Shown here: piece by piece, positions 1-10,439 of the stretch
Position numbering within the stretch: the stretch's first letter is position 1
Layout of the letters: each line of letters opens with the position of its first letter
Assembly (NCBI GenBank): GCA_037355855.1
Contig: CM074764.1
Coordinates: 3,348,001 to 3,412,000, forward strand
Length of the DNA: 64,000 bases
Reading direction: 5' to 3'
Origin: Pseudo-nitzschia pungens
Lineage: Eukaryota; Bacillariophyta; Bacillariophyceae; Bacillariales; Bacillariaceae
Made by a program: the position numbers and the translations under genes
The notes under the pieces: model-generated
The model's database searches: none
What the model was told of the DNA's origin: nothing
Seen by the model: only the letters and a program-made list of their open reading frames with translations

Positions 1-640
1 ACAGCAAACAGCAAGCAGCAAGCAGCAGCAACGCGTCGATAATACAGGGGGGGGACAGCAAGCAGCAAGTCGATAATACAAACAGCAACGCGTCGATAAT
101 ACAAACGCGTCGATAATACAGGGGGGACAGCAAGCAGCAAGCAGCAACGCGTCGATAATACAAACGCGTCAATAATACAGGGGGGGACAGCAAGCAGGAG
201 CAACGCGTCGATAATACAGGGGGGGGACAGCAAGCAGGAGCAACGCGTCGATAATACAGGGGGGGGGACAGCAAGCAGCAGCAACGCGTCGATAATACAG
301 GGGGGGGACAGCAAGCAGCAGCAAGCAACAACGCGTCGATAATACAGGAGGGACAGCGAGCAGCAGCAACGCGTTGATAATATAGGGGGGACAGCAAGCA
401 GCAACGCGTCGATAATACAGGGAGGGACAGCAAGCAGGAGCAACGCGTCGATAATACAGGGGGGGGACAGCAAGCAGGAGCAACGCGTCGATAATACAGG
501 GGGGGGACAGCAAGCAGGAGCAACGCGTCGATAATACAGGGGGGGGGACAGCAAGCAGGAGCAACGCGTCGAAAATACAGGGGGGGGGGGACAGCAAGCA
601 GCAACCAACGCGTCGATAATACAGGGGGGATAATACACGA
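1..640. repeat. G-run minisatellite, ~35-48 bp unit
   Basis: Roughly fifteen or more imperfect head-to-tail units made of ACGCGTCGATAATACAG, a run of 6-10 G, then ACAGCAAGCAG with a variable number of CAGCA. Long apparent reading frames on either strand are only translations of the repeat. The same unit recurs at 34890-35160 and, on the other strand, at 54870-55015. Confidence 0.95.
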
Positions 641-1108
641 GAATATTTTTAAAGAACTCTTGCCGTGGTCGTCTTTCCTTGTCAGCGATCGTACCGGTCG
701 TTCCCCTTTTCAGCAATCGTATCGGTCGTTCCCCTCCGTCTCCGTCGTTCGTCTCGTTCGTCTCACTGGTAGGGATTATTTCGATCCGTCGCTCCTTTTC
801 GCAACAACCGAAAATCGTAGGGGTGTCGTTTTTCTCTGGAAAGACGAAATTTAAAAAAACAACGACAAACCGTTAGTACCCTCGTCGTCCCCGTCCGAAG
901 CAATTGTAGCGATCGTACCCCCATCGTCCCTCTCTGGAGCGATTGTACCCCAGTCGGCCATCTCTGGAGCGATCGTACCTTCGTCGTCGTCGTCCGTCTC
1001 CGCACCAATCGGTTGTGATTTTCGTCTTCGTTGTTTTCAATTTCAGTACGTCGTATATCTGGGTAAGCCAGGTAGTTCCAGGACTTCAACACACCCTACC
1101 TCCGTGAT
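641..1108. other. Low-complexity stretch, no gene recognised
   Basis: A weakly repetitive sequence with recurring GATCGTACC, TCTCTGGAGCGAT and CGTTCCCC words. Short frames exist on both strands, but none has a recognisable composition or motif. A polypyrimidine-AG (TTTTCAATTTCAG, about 1034-1046) lies just before the short frame at 1109 and could be a splice acceptor of a degraded gene. Confidence 0.5.
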
Positions 1109-1246
1109 ATGAATCAGACAACAGTGCAGAAAGCAAGAGCGGCCGTTCTCAAGCTCGCCACAGCATGTGTGTCTTCTTCAAAAGAGATGGTCCCGGTGCC
1201 TGAAGGCTACGTTAAACTGGTCCGGCCAGAATATTCCGATGCATGA
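1109..1246 (+). CDS. Short ORF, possible last-exon remnant
   Basis: A 45-codon frame from ATG at 1109 to TGA at 1244-1246 with amphipathic, protein-like composition (ending VRPEYSDA). The same frame is open upstream only to 1076, after an in-frame TAG at 1073, so the piece could be a terminal exon following an AG acceptor near 1075 or 1081. I do not recognise the family. No comparable frame is adjacent, so it may equally be a remnant or chance. Confidence 0.25.
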   Translation: MNQTTVQKARAAVLKLATACVSSSKEMVPVPEGYVKLVRPEYSDA

Positions 1247-1703
1247 AATGAAACGAAAATGAAAATTATGACACATCCTCCACGAGGGAGATGTGGGGCG
1301 GAAAATCGAACAACAAAATTCACCGCAATGATGCACATAATGTACGTAGGTAACAGTACTGTTTGTACAGGCTGACTGGAAAAAATGACAGCAATGTACG
1401 TAGATTACAGTACTAAGTCTACAGTCTTAGTAAAAGAAAAAATGACATGTCTGCATACATAGTACCTGTTGGTACATATTATACACGATGCCCCTTCCCC
1501 GAGATCGTACTAGTAGCATTATAAGATAGCGAGAACATCAATCTGTCAGTAGTAGATAGTAATAGTGGCACCAATGGGTGGACAGAATGTAGTGTTGCTG
1601 GTTCAAGTCCCATCATGGGAATGTCTTTTGCTACATCACGATTCGATAGCAATATTTTGGCTGCGAAGAACATGTCACAATACCGGAAGTGAGCTATTCA
1701 GCT
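1247..1703. other. Non-coding stretch with a short duplication
   Basis: Two similar segments (GTACGTAGGTAACAGTACTG near 1341 and GTACGTAGATTACAGTACTA near 1396) form a roughly 55-bp direct duplication. At 1565-1625 there are tRNA-promoter-like words (TGGCACCAATGG as an A-box, GGTTCAAGTCC as a B-box), but no tRNA fold. No gene is supported. Confidence 0.4.
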
Positions 1704-3490
1704 ATTCAACCAAATATTAATTATTCAGTGATGACATCCATACCATTGGTGATTTTTGAATACTTCTTTTTGAATACTCTTACCCATGGATAGGATGAGG
1801 TATATTCACACTGGAATCACACAAATATTGGCCAGATTCATTCAGATATGTGATTTGGTAATTTTTTCTAGTAAATTCTCCAGTAGTTAACCAAATATTA
1901 ATTATTCAGTGGTGACATCCAAATTATTGGTGATTTTTGAATACTTCTTTTTGCATACTCTTGCCCATGCACAGGATGAGAAATATTCACAGTGGAATCA
2001 CACAAAGATTGGCCAGATTCATTCAGATATGTGATTTGGTACTTTTTTCTAGTAGATTCTGCAGTAGTGGACCAAATATTTTAATTATTCAGTGGTGACA
2101 TCCAAATTATTGGTGATTTTTGAATACTTCTTTTTGAACACTCTTGCCCATGCACAGTATGAGAAATATTCACACTGGAATCACACAACTATTGGCCAGA
2201 TTCATTCAGATATTTGATTTTACAGTATTTTCTAGTAAATTCCGCAGTACTGGGCCAACTACTAATTATTCAGTGGTGACATCCAAATTATTGGTGATTT
2301 TTGAATACTTCTTTTTGAATACTCTTGCCCATGGATAGGATGAGAAATATTCACATTGGAATCACACAAATATTGGACAGATTTGTTCAGATATTTGATT
2401 TGGTACTTTTTTCTAGTAAATTCTGCAGTAGTGGACCAAATATTGATTATTCAGTGGTGCCATCCAAATTATTGGTGATTTTTGAATACTTCTTTTTGAA
2501 TACTCTTGCCCATGGATAGGATGAGAAATATTCGCACTGGAATCACACAAAGATTGGCCACATTCATTCAGATATTTGATTTTACAGTATTTTCTAGTAC
2601 ATGCCGCAGTACTGGGCCAAATATTAATTATTCAGTGGTGACATCCAAACTTTCAATGATTTTTGAATACTTCTTTTTGCATACTCTTGCTCATGCATAG
2701 GATGAGGAATATTCACACCGGAATCACACAAATATTGGACAGATTCATTCAGATATTTGATTTGGTACTTTTTTCTAGTGAATTCCGCAGTAGTGGAACA
2801 AATATTAATTATTCAGTGGTGACACCCATACCATTGGTGATTTTTGAATACTTCTTTTTGCATACTCTTGCCCATGCACAGGATGAGGAATATTCACACT
2901 GGAATCACACAAATATTGGCCAGATTTGTTCAGGTATGTGATTTTACAGTATTTTCTAGTAAATGCTGCGGTACTGGACCAAATATTAATTATTCAGTGG
3001 TGACACCCAAATTATTGGTGATTTTTGAATACTTCTTTTTGCATACTCTTGACCATGCATAGGATGAGGAATATTTACACTGGAATCACACAAAGATTGG
3101 CCACATTCATTCAGATATGTGATTTGGTACTTTTTTCTAGTGAATTTTCCAGTAGTGGACCAAATATTAATTATTCAGTGGTGACACCCAAATTATAGGT
3201 GATTTTTGAATACTTCTTTTTGCATACTCTTGACCATGCATAGGATGAGGAATATTCACACTGGAATCACACAAAGATTGGCCAGATTCATTCAGATATG
3301 TGATTTTACAGTATTTTCTAGTGAATTTTCCAGTAGTGGACCAAATATTAATTATTCAGTGGTGACACCCAAATTATAGGTGATTTTTGAATACTTCTTT
3401 TTGCATACTCTTGCCCATGCATAGGATGAGAAATATTCACATTGGAATCACACAAAGATTGGCCAGATTCATTCAGTTATTTGATTTGAT
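1704..3490. repeat. 181-bp AT-rich satellite array, ten copies
   Basis: Ten tandem copies of an about 181-bp unit; ATTATTCAGTG recurs at nearly constant spacing from about 1719 to 3352. Each unit carries CACTGGAATCACACAAA, GGCCAGATTCATTCAGATAT and GGTGATTTTTGAATACTTC. Units differ by scattered substitutions. Short frames inside start every 181 bp and are repeat translations. The length is close to nucleosome-repeat length. Confidence 0.95.
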
Positions 3491-4124
3491 GGTATATTCA
3501 CTGAGGTAGTAGTACTATTCTTGCTGCTTGTAGTAGTAGTACCACAGTTATACGCTGCTGCTACATACTACTGCAGTGCGTAGGTAGTAGTACATAAGAG
3601 GCAGTCAAAAATTATGGCGCAGCGGGGCAGGCTCTCTGTGGTTTAGGTGGCGCGCGATATCACCATCAGCTTTCTACTGGTTTCTACTACTATTACTTCA
3701 GTACGGTACATACTACTAGTAGTAACTCTACTGCTAGTATCATGTAGAAGAAATCAATTCTCAGCAAATAAATGCATGACAGAAAATGCATGTGTCGTAA
3801 ATCTTACTTCACATAATTTTGGGTCGAAATGGAACAAGAAAGACGGCAACTGGAAATGGTAAGTGAACCACATCAAGGTTGGAGGAGGTATTAATAATGG
3901 ATTTTGATTCGTCTAACTGTGCATCATTGACTTGCCTGCTTGCTCCTGATAGGGAGGCGACCGCAACTGCTGATGAAATAGGATGCAACGGCAAATGAAA
4001 TATAATGCAACGGTGAGTGAAGCACATCAAGATCTGGGGTATTGATAATGGATTTCAATTGTTCTCATTCTGAATTGAGTTGCCTGCTTGCTACTGATAG
4101 GGAAGAATCAACTTTAGTAATTCG
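3491..4124. other. Non-coding stretch with TAG/TAC-rich DNA and a ~155-bp duplication
   Basis: 3500-3740 is rich in GTAGTAGTA/TACTACTA words able to fold on themselves. 3861-3960 and 4015-4110 are diverged direct copies: both carry ACATCAAG, TAATGGATTT and TTGCCTGCTTGCT…CTGATAGGGA. No convincing gene. Confidence 0.5.
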
Positions 4125-4375
4125 ACGGGGCAACTGAAAAATGATGCGAAAAATGATGCGACGGGGCAACTGACACATCATTTTGCGATCGCAAGACAAA
4201 TATGATGTGATCGCAACTGACAAAATGATGCGATTGCAACTGATGAAAAATGATGCGAAAAATGATGCGACGGGGCAACTGACACATATTGCGATCGCAA
4301 GACAAATATGATGTGATCGCAACTGACAAAATGATGCGATTGCAACTGATGAAATATGATGCGATGTGAGGAGAC
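4125..4375. repeat. Two-copy ~109-bp tandem repeat
   Basis: AAAAATGATGCGACGGGGCAACTGACACAT starts near 4147 and again near 4256, followed in both by GCGATCGCAAGACAAATATG and ATGTGATCGCAACTGAC. Within each unit GATGCGA and GCAACTGA recur at shorter intervals. Confidence 0.85.
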
Positions 4376-4440
4376 CTTTACTGGCAGTACAGATACCGGT
4401 ATGGATGAAATTATCACGATGACCATTATTTAAAAATCGT

Positions 4441-4809
4441 TTGAACCAAAATTTGTGTGGTGTGCATGAGGACGAAGATGATCGGAGCAAAAAGCAACGA
4501 CAATTTCAAGGACGACGAAGACGATCGAAGCGAAGAGCAACGACGATTTCAGAGAGGACGACGAAGACAATCGAAGCGAAGAGCAACGACAATTTCAGAG
4601 AGGACGACGATTTCAGGGAGGACGATGAAGAGGAAGGCAATCGGAGCGAAGAGCAACGATGCCTTCAGGGAGGACGAAGACGATCGAAGCGAGAAGCAAC
4701 GACGCCTTCAAGGACGACGAAGACGAGGACGATCGAAACGAAGAGCGACGACGATTTCAAGGACGACGAATTTGTGTGTGCGTGTGTGAGAAAATTGAAC
4801 AGAGAATAA
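4441..4809 (+). repeat. GA-rich minisatellite with an open frame
   Basis: Degenerate copies of GACGACGAAGACGATCGAAG and GAGCAACGACGATTTCA(G/A) spanning about 300 bp. Two overlapping frames stay open (122 and 110 codons) and give Arg/Asp/Glu-rich peptides. The openness follows from repeat composition, and there is no domain. I treat it as a repeat rather than a gene. Confidence 0.6.
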
Positions 4810-5261
4810 ACAATTATTAGAGTAGTATCAATATTTATCAAAAGAAACACTTATATTTTGCTTCATAGTGTTTCAAAATTTTTTTTCATGGGGGTCGCGA
4901 TTCCTGGGCTTCGGGTAATAATTGTGATTTTTGTGATGAATTTCTTGAGGGGTGTGATGGGAAATACGTTGTGTCGGGATGAGAAATCAATTTTTGGGAG
5001 TGAATTTCTGCAACAGTCTCATAATATATAATGATGGTAGGGTCGGTAATAATGAGTCAGATTGAAAAAAAATTTGGGTCGAGTTTGAATTTTATTTTTT
5101 TTTCTCGTATTTTCTCGTAATTGAGGTAGTTACTGGGTCGCGATTGGGGTTGCGAATCGGGAGAGAGCTAGGAATCGAGCTACGTCAAAATGAGCCAGGA
5201 ATAAATCGCGACCCCCCTAAATAAATTCTTGGGAGGGGTCGCGAACCAGTTTTCGGACGAA
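4810..5261. other. AT-rich non-coding stretch
   Basis: No frame, no strong repeat. GGGTCGCGA(T/A) words recur at about 4892, 5130 and 5226, a motif also present near 55445-55580. Confidence 0.4.
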
Positions 5262-5548
5262 GACAGTTGGCCGGATCTATTCTAACTACCACTTGGCACA
5301 GTCAGTTAGATCCTAGGTTTGTAGTTCTACAGGGAGCTGCTCAAGCAGCAAGATGTAAGTATCAAGGTATTCGAATCGGAGTTAAACTAAAGGTATGGGG
5401 ACAGCAAGCTTGTCAAGGAATCGACGTTGCTGTTTTGTTGTGTTTGCTGCTTGCTTGTCATGTACAAGTTGTACGGGGAAGGTCTGTAGAAAACTATTGT
5501 GCGCATTGTGCGCGCATGCAATGATCGTGTCACGGTTACAATTTAACA
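5262..5548 (-). mobile_element. Truncated LTR of the Gag-only retrotransposon family
   Basis: Reverse-oriented LTR piece. Its 5' end is intact (complement of TGTTAAATTGTAACCGTGAC at 5529-5548). It matches the elements at 15.3, 23.1, 30.4 and 43.3 kb up to GAAGACAGTTGGCC near 5265, where the match stops abruptly. About 140 bp of the LTR 3' side is missing and no internal sequence is attached. A diverged variant, closest to the LTRs at 30.4 and 33.98 kb. Confidence 0.85.
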
Positions 5549-5750
5549 AAGTTCGGCGGTCGTGGGTATGTACAGTACCGTACCGTATCGTAAGGTTCCA
5601 TACCGTACTACCGGTACAGTAGTTGGAAGGTTGGTGAAACGGGTGAAGGAAACAAGAATGAATCAACATCAATCAATCAGGAACATGCTGGTTGATTTGA
5701 TTTTTTTTAAGAATTTAAATTTTTCCAGCCCCCCGTGAACCACTCAGCGC
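5549..5750. other. Non-coding spacer
   Basis: Short TACCGTACCGTATCGTA-type repetition around 5575-5615 (permutations of TACCGTA), otherwise nothing recognised. Confidence 0.4.
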
Positions 5751-5868
5751 TTGGTGTCACTTTGACACCCGGGGTCACTTTGACACCCAAAAGTATCGGC
5801 GAGTGTCAAGTGTCACTTTGACACCAGCGGGTGGTGTCACTTTGATACCGGGTGTCACTTTGACACTC
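5751..5868. repeat. GGTGTCACTTTGACACC hairpin repeats
   Basis: Several copies or variants of GGTGTCACTTTGACACC, each a 7-bp inverted repeat (GGTGTCA/TGACACC) around CTT. They are separated by CCAAAAGTATCGGCGAGTGTCAA-like spacer. The same cluster, with the same AAAAGTATCGG spacer, is at 10185-10315. Confidence 0.9.
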
Positions 5869-5959
5869 GTTCGTACGTAGACAGTATTTTGCTACGTCTG
5901 ATAACTGATTTCAGACGTGGGTCGAAAATTATCGTGCCGGGTCTTTTTGGGCTAAATAT

Positions 5960-6165
5960 TCTAGAGGCAACGCCCATCATTTCAAGAGGCAACACCCATC
6001 AGTTTTAGACGCAACGACCATCATTTGTACTAGACATAACGCCCATCAGTTTTAGACGCAACGCCCATTATTTCTAGAGGCAACGCCCATCAGTTTTAGA
6101 CGCAACACCCATTATTTCTAGAGGCAAGAACGCCCATCATTTCTAGAGGCAACACCCGCCCATTA
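5960..6165. repeat. ~24-bp tandem repeat
   Basis: About eight degenerate units of TTTCTAGAGGCAACGCCCATCA / GTTTTAGACGCAACGCCCAT. Confidence 0.9.
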
Positions 6166-6229
6166 TCACATGATAATAATGTTACACTATTATTGATGTT
6201 AAGAACCACTAGTATTCTGATACTGTATT

Positions 6230-6455
6230 GGTACAAACTGGATTTCAGTTGCCGTCGTATTGCATTTCGATTGCCGTTGCATCGTCCTATTTCAATTGCT
6301 GTCGGATTGTATTGCCGTCGCATCTTATTTCAGTTCCCCGTCGTGTTCCCGTCGCATCCTTGCATCGTATTTCAGTTCCCGTTGCATTTTATTTCAGTTC
6401 CCGTCACATTGTATTTCAGTTCCCGTCACATCGTATTTCAGTTGCGTTCTGTGTA
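6230..6455. repeat. ~22-bp tandem repeat
   Basis: About ten degenerate units of the type TATTTCAGTTCCCGTCACATCG. Overlapping frames across it are repeat translations. Confidence 0.85.
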
Positions 6456-6499
6456 TTCTTCCCCACGAGGAGCAAGCAGGCAATTACATGCATGGTTAG

Positions 6500-6900
6500 A
6501 AGTGAACTCCATATCACATCTATTAAATGCACATTTCCTCCAGTGCTGGCATATTTCACTAGAAAATGGACAAAGTGACCTATCTAAATTAAGAAATGGA
6601 TTCTTTCCACCATTCCACTCCCCATACTAGTCCTCACCCTATGTATGCTTGGGACTACGAAAAAAGTCTGAGTGAGAAAGACCCAATACTACTTTGGATG
6701 TCACATCTATGTAATGCACATTTCCTCCAGTAGTGGCATATTTCATTAGAAAATAGACAAAGTGACCTATCTAAATTAAGAAATGGATTATTTCCACCAT
6801 TCCAGCGTCAATAGTCCTCACCCTATGTATGCTTGGGACTACGAAAAAAGTCTGAGTGAGAAAGAGTTGATAGTTTGGATGTCACATCTATTAAACATAG
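6500..6900. repeat. 187-bp direct repeat (composite tract 1, module a)
   Basis: Two copies: ACATTTCCTCCAGT at 6531 and 6718, each followed by GGCATATTTCACTAGAAAAT-type sequence, GACCTATCTAAATTAAGAAATG, CCTCACCCTATGTATGCTTG and AAAAAAGTCTGAGTGAGAAAG. A partial third copy lies at 8305-8400, and further copies at 50865-51150. Confidence 0.9.
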
Positions 6901-6904
6901 TTAA

Positions 6905-7434
6905 ATTCCTTGGCTCTTACTAGAACACCGATACAGTACAGTACGGTATTAAAAGATCTACAGGGGGTGCTAACTGATAAACGGAACTGTAGTGTGCTAA
7001 GGGGGATACCAAACAGGATGCTAAGCAGGATGCTAGGCCCTTCTACTAGTAGAATTTGTACCAGATCTACATGCCCCTGTTCTTATGAGATCAATATTGG
7101 GAGATCTACAGGGGGTGCTGACTGATTAACCGAACTCTAGTACTGTGCTAAGGAAGACACTTAACAGGATGCTAAGCAGGATGCTGGGCCTTGTATGTAG
7201 AATTTGTACCACATCTACATACCCTAGCTCTTATCAGATCAATATTAGGAGATCTACAGGGGGTGCTAACTGATAAACCGAACTGTACTGTGCTAAGGGG
7301 GGGACTCAACAGGATGCTAAGCAGGATGCTGGGCCTTTGTAGTATAATTTGTACCAGATCTACATACCCTATCTCTTATCAGACCAATATTGTAAAATAT
7401 TCAGCAGTGTGCTAACTGATAATCTGAATAATGT
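6905..7434. repeat. 148-bp tandem repeat (composite tract 1, module b)
   Basis: Three units keyed by GATCTACAGGGGGTGCTAAC (about 6955, 7103, 7250). Each carries CAGGATGCTAAGCAGGATGC, GAATTTGTACCAGATCTACAT and CTCTTATCAGATCAATATT. A further unit is at 7766-7985 and three more at 51240-51660. Confidence 0.9.
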
Positions 7435-7765
7435 TTTGCTAAGTCTTTTGCTAAGTGTTTTGCTTAGTGTTTTGCTTTGCTTGTTGCTTTGCTTGTTGCT
7501 TTGCTTGTTGCTTTGCTTGTTGCTTTGCTTGTTGCTTTGCTTGTTGCTTTGCTTGTTGCTTTGCTTAGTGTTTTGCTTAGTGTTTTGCTTAGTGTTTTGC
7601 TTAGTGTTTTGCTTAGTGTTTTGCTTAGTGTTTTGCTTAGTGTTTTGCTTAGTGTTTTGCTTAGTGTTTTGCTTAGTGTTTTGCTTAGTGTTTTGCTTAG
7701 TGTTTTGCTTAGTGTTTTGCTTAGTGTTTTGCTTAGTGTTTTGCTTAGTGTTTTGCTTAGTGTTC
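7435..7765. repeat. 12-bp minisatellite TTGCTTTGCTTG / TTTTGCTTAGTG
   Basis: About 27 units of 12 bp: first TGCTTTGCTTGT type, then TTTTGCTTAGTG type. Because 12 is a multiple of 3, all frames read through, giving Leu/Cys/Phe or Lys/Gln/Asn/Thr repeats; these are not genes. Confidence 0.97.
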
Positions 7766-8110
7766 AGCAATATCTCTTATCAGAGCAATATTATGAGATC
7801 ATATTGAGTGTGCTAACTTATAAAGCGAACTGTACTGTGCTAAGGGGGGGCTGAACAGGATGCTAAGCAGGATGCTAAGCAGGATGCTGGGCCCTTCCAG
7901 TAGAATTTGTACCAGATTTACATACCCTATCTCTTATCAGAGCAATATTATAAAATATTCAGTGTGCTAACTGATAAACCGAATAGGAGTGTTTTGCTTA
8001 GTGTTTTGCTTAGTGTTTTGCTTAGTGTTTTGCTTAGTGTTTTGCTTAGTGTTTTGCTTGCTGTTGTGCTTGCTGTTGTGCTTGCTGCTTTGCTTGCTGC
8101 TTTGCTTGGA
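7766..8110. repeat. 148-bp unit followed by a second 12-bp array
   Basis: 7766-7985 is another copy of the 148-bp unit (GCGAACTGTACTGTGCTAAG, GATGCTAAGCAGGATGCT). 7990-8110 resumes TTTTGCTTAGTG, changing to CTTGCTGTTGTG and CTTGCTGCTTTG. Confidence 0.92.
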
Positions 8111-8400
8111 GAGAATTCACATGCATGCTGTTGTTTACATACAACGAGTGCTTGCTGTTCTAGTACTAGTATTCACTGTTTGCTAATATGGAGGGGTGGA
8201 TGTGAATGCCACCGGCTTGGATCGAAGGATTGTATGAACAACGCATCTAGTTACAAGGGAGACGAACAACGCGTCAAGTTACGAGGGAGATCTGCAGCCT
8301 ACGTTACACATCATCTATGTAATGCACATTTCCTCCAGTAGTGGCATATTTCACTAGAAAATAGACAAAGTGACCTATCTAAATGAAGAAATGGATTATT
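8111..8400. other. Linker of composite tract 1
   Basis: GGCTTGGATCGAAGGATTGT, AGTTACAAGGGAGACGAACAACGCGTCAAGTTAC and GATCTGCAGCCTACGTTA are shared, in the same order, with 51885-52005. 8305-8400 is a partial 187-bp unit. No gene. Confidence 0.6.
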
Positions 8401-9112
8401 TCACCGGCTCGGAATAAATTGATCGATCGTAGGGGGAATGAATACCACACCTGCTTGGAATCAATTGATCGATCGTAGGGGAATGAATACCACACCGGCT
8501 TGGAATCAATTGTGGGGGGAATGAGTACCACACCGGCTTGGAATGGATTGTGGGGGAAATGAGTACCACACAGACTTGGAATCGATCGTAGGGGGAATGA
8601 AGAATACCACACCGGCTTGGAATCAATTGATCAATCGTAGGGGGGATGAATACCACACAGACTTAGAATCGATCGTAGAGGGGAATGAATACCACACCAA
8701 CTTGAAATCGATCGATCGTAGGGGGAATGAATACCACATCCGCTTGGAATCGATCTACCACACCTACTTGGAATCGATCGTAAGGGGAATGAGTACCACA
8801 CCTACTTGGAATCGATCGTAAGGGGAATGAATACCACACCAACTTGGAATCAATTGATCGATCGTAGGGGAGATGAATACCACACAGACTTGGAATCGAT
8901 CGTAGGGGGGATGAGTACCACACAGACTTGGAATCGATCGTAGGGAGAATGAATACCACACCGGCTTGGAATCAATTGATCGATTGTAGGGGGGATGAAT
9001 ACCACACAGACTTAGAATCGATCGTAGAGGGGAATGAATACCACACCGGCTTGGAATCGATCGTAGGGGGAATGAATACCACACCGGCTTGGAATCGATC
9101 GTAGGGGGAATG
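8401..9112. repeat. ~40-60-bp tandem repeat GAATCGATCGTAGGGG…
   Basis: About sixteen units of (A)TCGATCGTAGGGGGAATGA + ATACCACACCGGCTTGGA, with ACAGACTTGGA and AATTGATCGATCG variants. Related units occur at 52080-52270. Frames crossing it are repeat translations. Confidence 0.93.
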
Positions 9113-9480
9113 ATTGCTCCTGTTTTTGTCGTCGTTTTTGTCACTGCCGTTGTCATCTTCCTCCTATGTCACGAAAACAAAGAACTTCCGCCTGTTGGAA
9201 TCCTACCCAATGGGTACTTCTTCCTTTTTCCAGTGAAAGGATGTTATTCGGACTAAAGTACAATGAGCCAAGAGCCTGCCAGAGGGGGTTCTCTTCGTTC
9301 TCGGGACGGAGTGCGATGAAGCAACTCTGCTCAAAATAAGTCGGATTGTAAATTGAAACAGCACTGATTTGTGTTATTCATGGTGAAAAAAAAATGAGTT
9401 GTGAAGCAAAAGAGTGATTATGCGAGGAAACACTGAAAATACAGTGATTTGGGAGTGTTTGACGTTTGACACCCATAATT
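9113..9480. other. Non-repetitive module shared with 53366-53620
   Basis: GGATGTTATTCGGACTAAAGTACAATGAGC, CGGAGTGCGATGAAGCAACTCT and CAAAATAAGTCGGATTGTAA recur with few changes near 53465-53590, again directly after a tandem array. No frame is conserved between the two copies, so I do not call a gene. Confidence 0.6.
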
Positions 9481-9744
9481 GTCATAATGACGTAAAAGAT
9501 ACCAAATGATGAGCCGACACCAATACTACGGAATTCCTATCAGCTGTCCCCCCTCCGGTTTTAAGAAGGAAAAAAAGCTTTTTTGTGTCGATTCGACGTA
9601 AACTCAGAAAAACTCTTTAGTACAAATTTCTACTTAATTTAGTGTAGGATCAATCGTGCTCATTGTGCTCTGTTTTGACTTTGACACCGTTGTCAGAGCA
9701 CCGAATTTTTCATTCTTTTCGACAACATAATGACATAATTACTC
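9481..9744. other. Non-coding spacer
   Basis: Contains TTGTCATAATGACGTAAAAGATACCAAA (9480-9510), a sequence recurring at 53757, 53955 and 54207. Otherwise nothing recognised. Confidence 0.45.
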
Positions 9745-9897
9745 GTGATCGTAGGATCGTAGGATCGTAGGATCGTAGGATCGTAGGATCGTAGGATCGT
9801 AGGATCGTAGGATCGTAGGATCGTAGGATGGTGGGATCGTAGTCTCGTAGTCTCGTAGTCTCGTAGTCTCGTAGTCTCGTAGTCTCGTAGTATCGTT
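9745..9897. repeat. Octamer arrays GATCGTAG and TCTCGTAG
   Basis: About eleven uninterrupted GATCGTAG octamers, then about seven TCTCGTAG. The complementary octamer TACGATCC is clustered at 36735-36835. Confidence 0.97.
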
Positions 9898-10172
9898 TCG
9901 CAACTGCAGGGGCTGGGTATCCGGTTATAGTACAAATCGTACACGATGACCATACCCGACGGTAGCATAATAGGGTAGCACAGCGCTACAGCGCTACGAT
10001 ACAGCGCTACGATACAGCGCTACGATATGCCAAAAAATAGTAATTCGAGCTTAAGAAAGGCACTTTCGCTCCAAATAATAAAAATAATGGAGCTAAAACA
10101 AAAAATAAACATCCAAAAAATAAGAGGGGGGTGGTCGAAACGGGTCAAAATGGTCGAAAATCAGTTATTAGA
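9898..10172 (-). repeat. Inverted copies of dispersed repeats also at 34-35 kb
   Basis: 9900-9985 is the reverse complement of the 35220-35275 motif (TACCGTCGGGGTATGGTCAT, TGTACGATTTGTACTATAA). It is followed by AGCGCTACGATAC repeats. 10030-10172 is a close reverse complement of 34345-34490 (AACTGATTTTTGACCATTTT … GGAGCGAAAGTGCC). Confidence 0.85.
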
Positions 10173-10184
10173 TGTACTTCTCTT

Positions 10185-10315
10185 GTGAGTGTCAAAGTGA
10201 CACCCGGTGTCACTTTGACACCCGGTGTCACTTTGACACCCAAAAGTATCGGTGAGTGTCAAGTGTGAAAGTGACACCAGGGGTCACTTTGACCCCAGGT
10301 GTCACTTTGACACTG
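10185..10315. repeat. Second cluster of GGTGTCACTTTGACACC hairpins
   Basis: Copies of GGTGTCACTTTGACACC, with a GGGGTCACTTTGACCCC variant in which both arms have changed together and kept pairing. The spacer CCAAAAGTATCGGTGAGTGT matches the cluster at 5751-5868. Confidence 0.9.
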
Positions 10316-10439
10316 ATTCGGTGTGGGGAGGATGGGGAATTTTTAAAATTCGTCAAAAAACAAAAATCAACCATGTTCCAGCATCTCAGCAACAACGTAA
10401 GTTACCTGTAACCTTAGTCAACAATCAGTTGGCTGGAAG

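Noticed and set aside
169..597. 142-codon Cys/Leu/Pro-rich minus-strand frame
   Set aside because: Translation of the G-run minisatellite; interrupted wherever the G-run length changes phase.
1565..1625. tRNA-like A-box and B-box words (TGGCACCAATGG, GGTTCAAGTCC)
   Set aside because: The T stem has two mismatches, the acceptor ends do not pair, and no anticodon arm can be placed; at best a tRNA-derived relic.
7349..7854. Leu/Cys/Phe- or Lys/Gln/Asn-rich frames
   Set aside because: Translations of the 12-bp minisatellite in several frames at once.
8401..9112. Possible CRISPR array (regular repeats with variable parts)
   Set aside because: Units and intervals both vary, the intervals are themselves repetitive, there are no cas genes, and the setting is eukaryotic.
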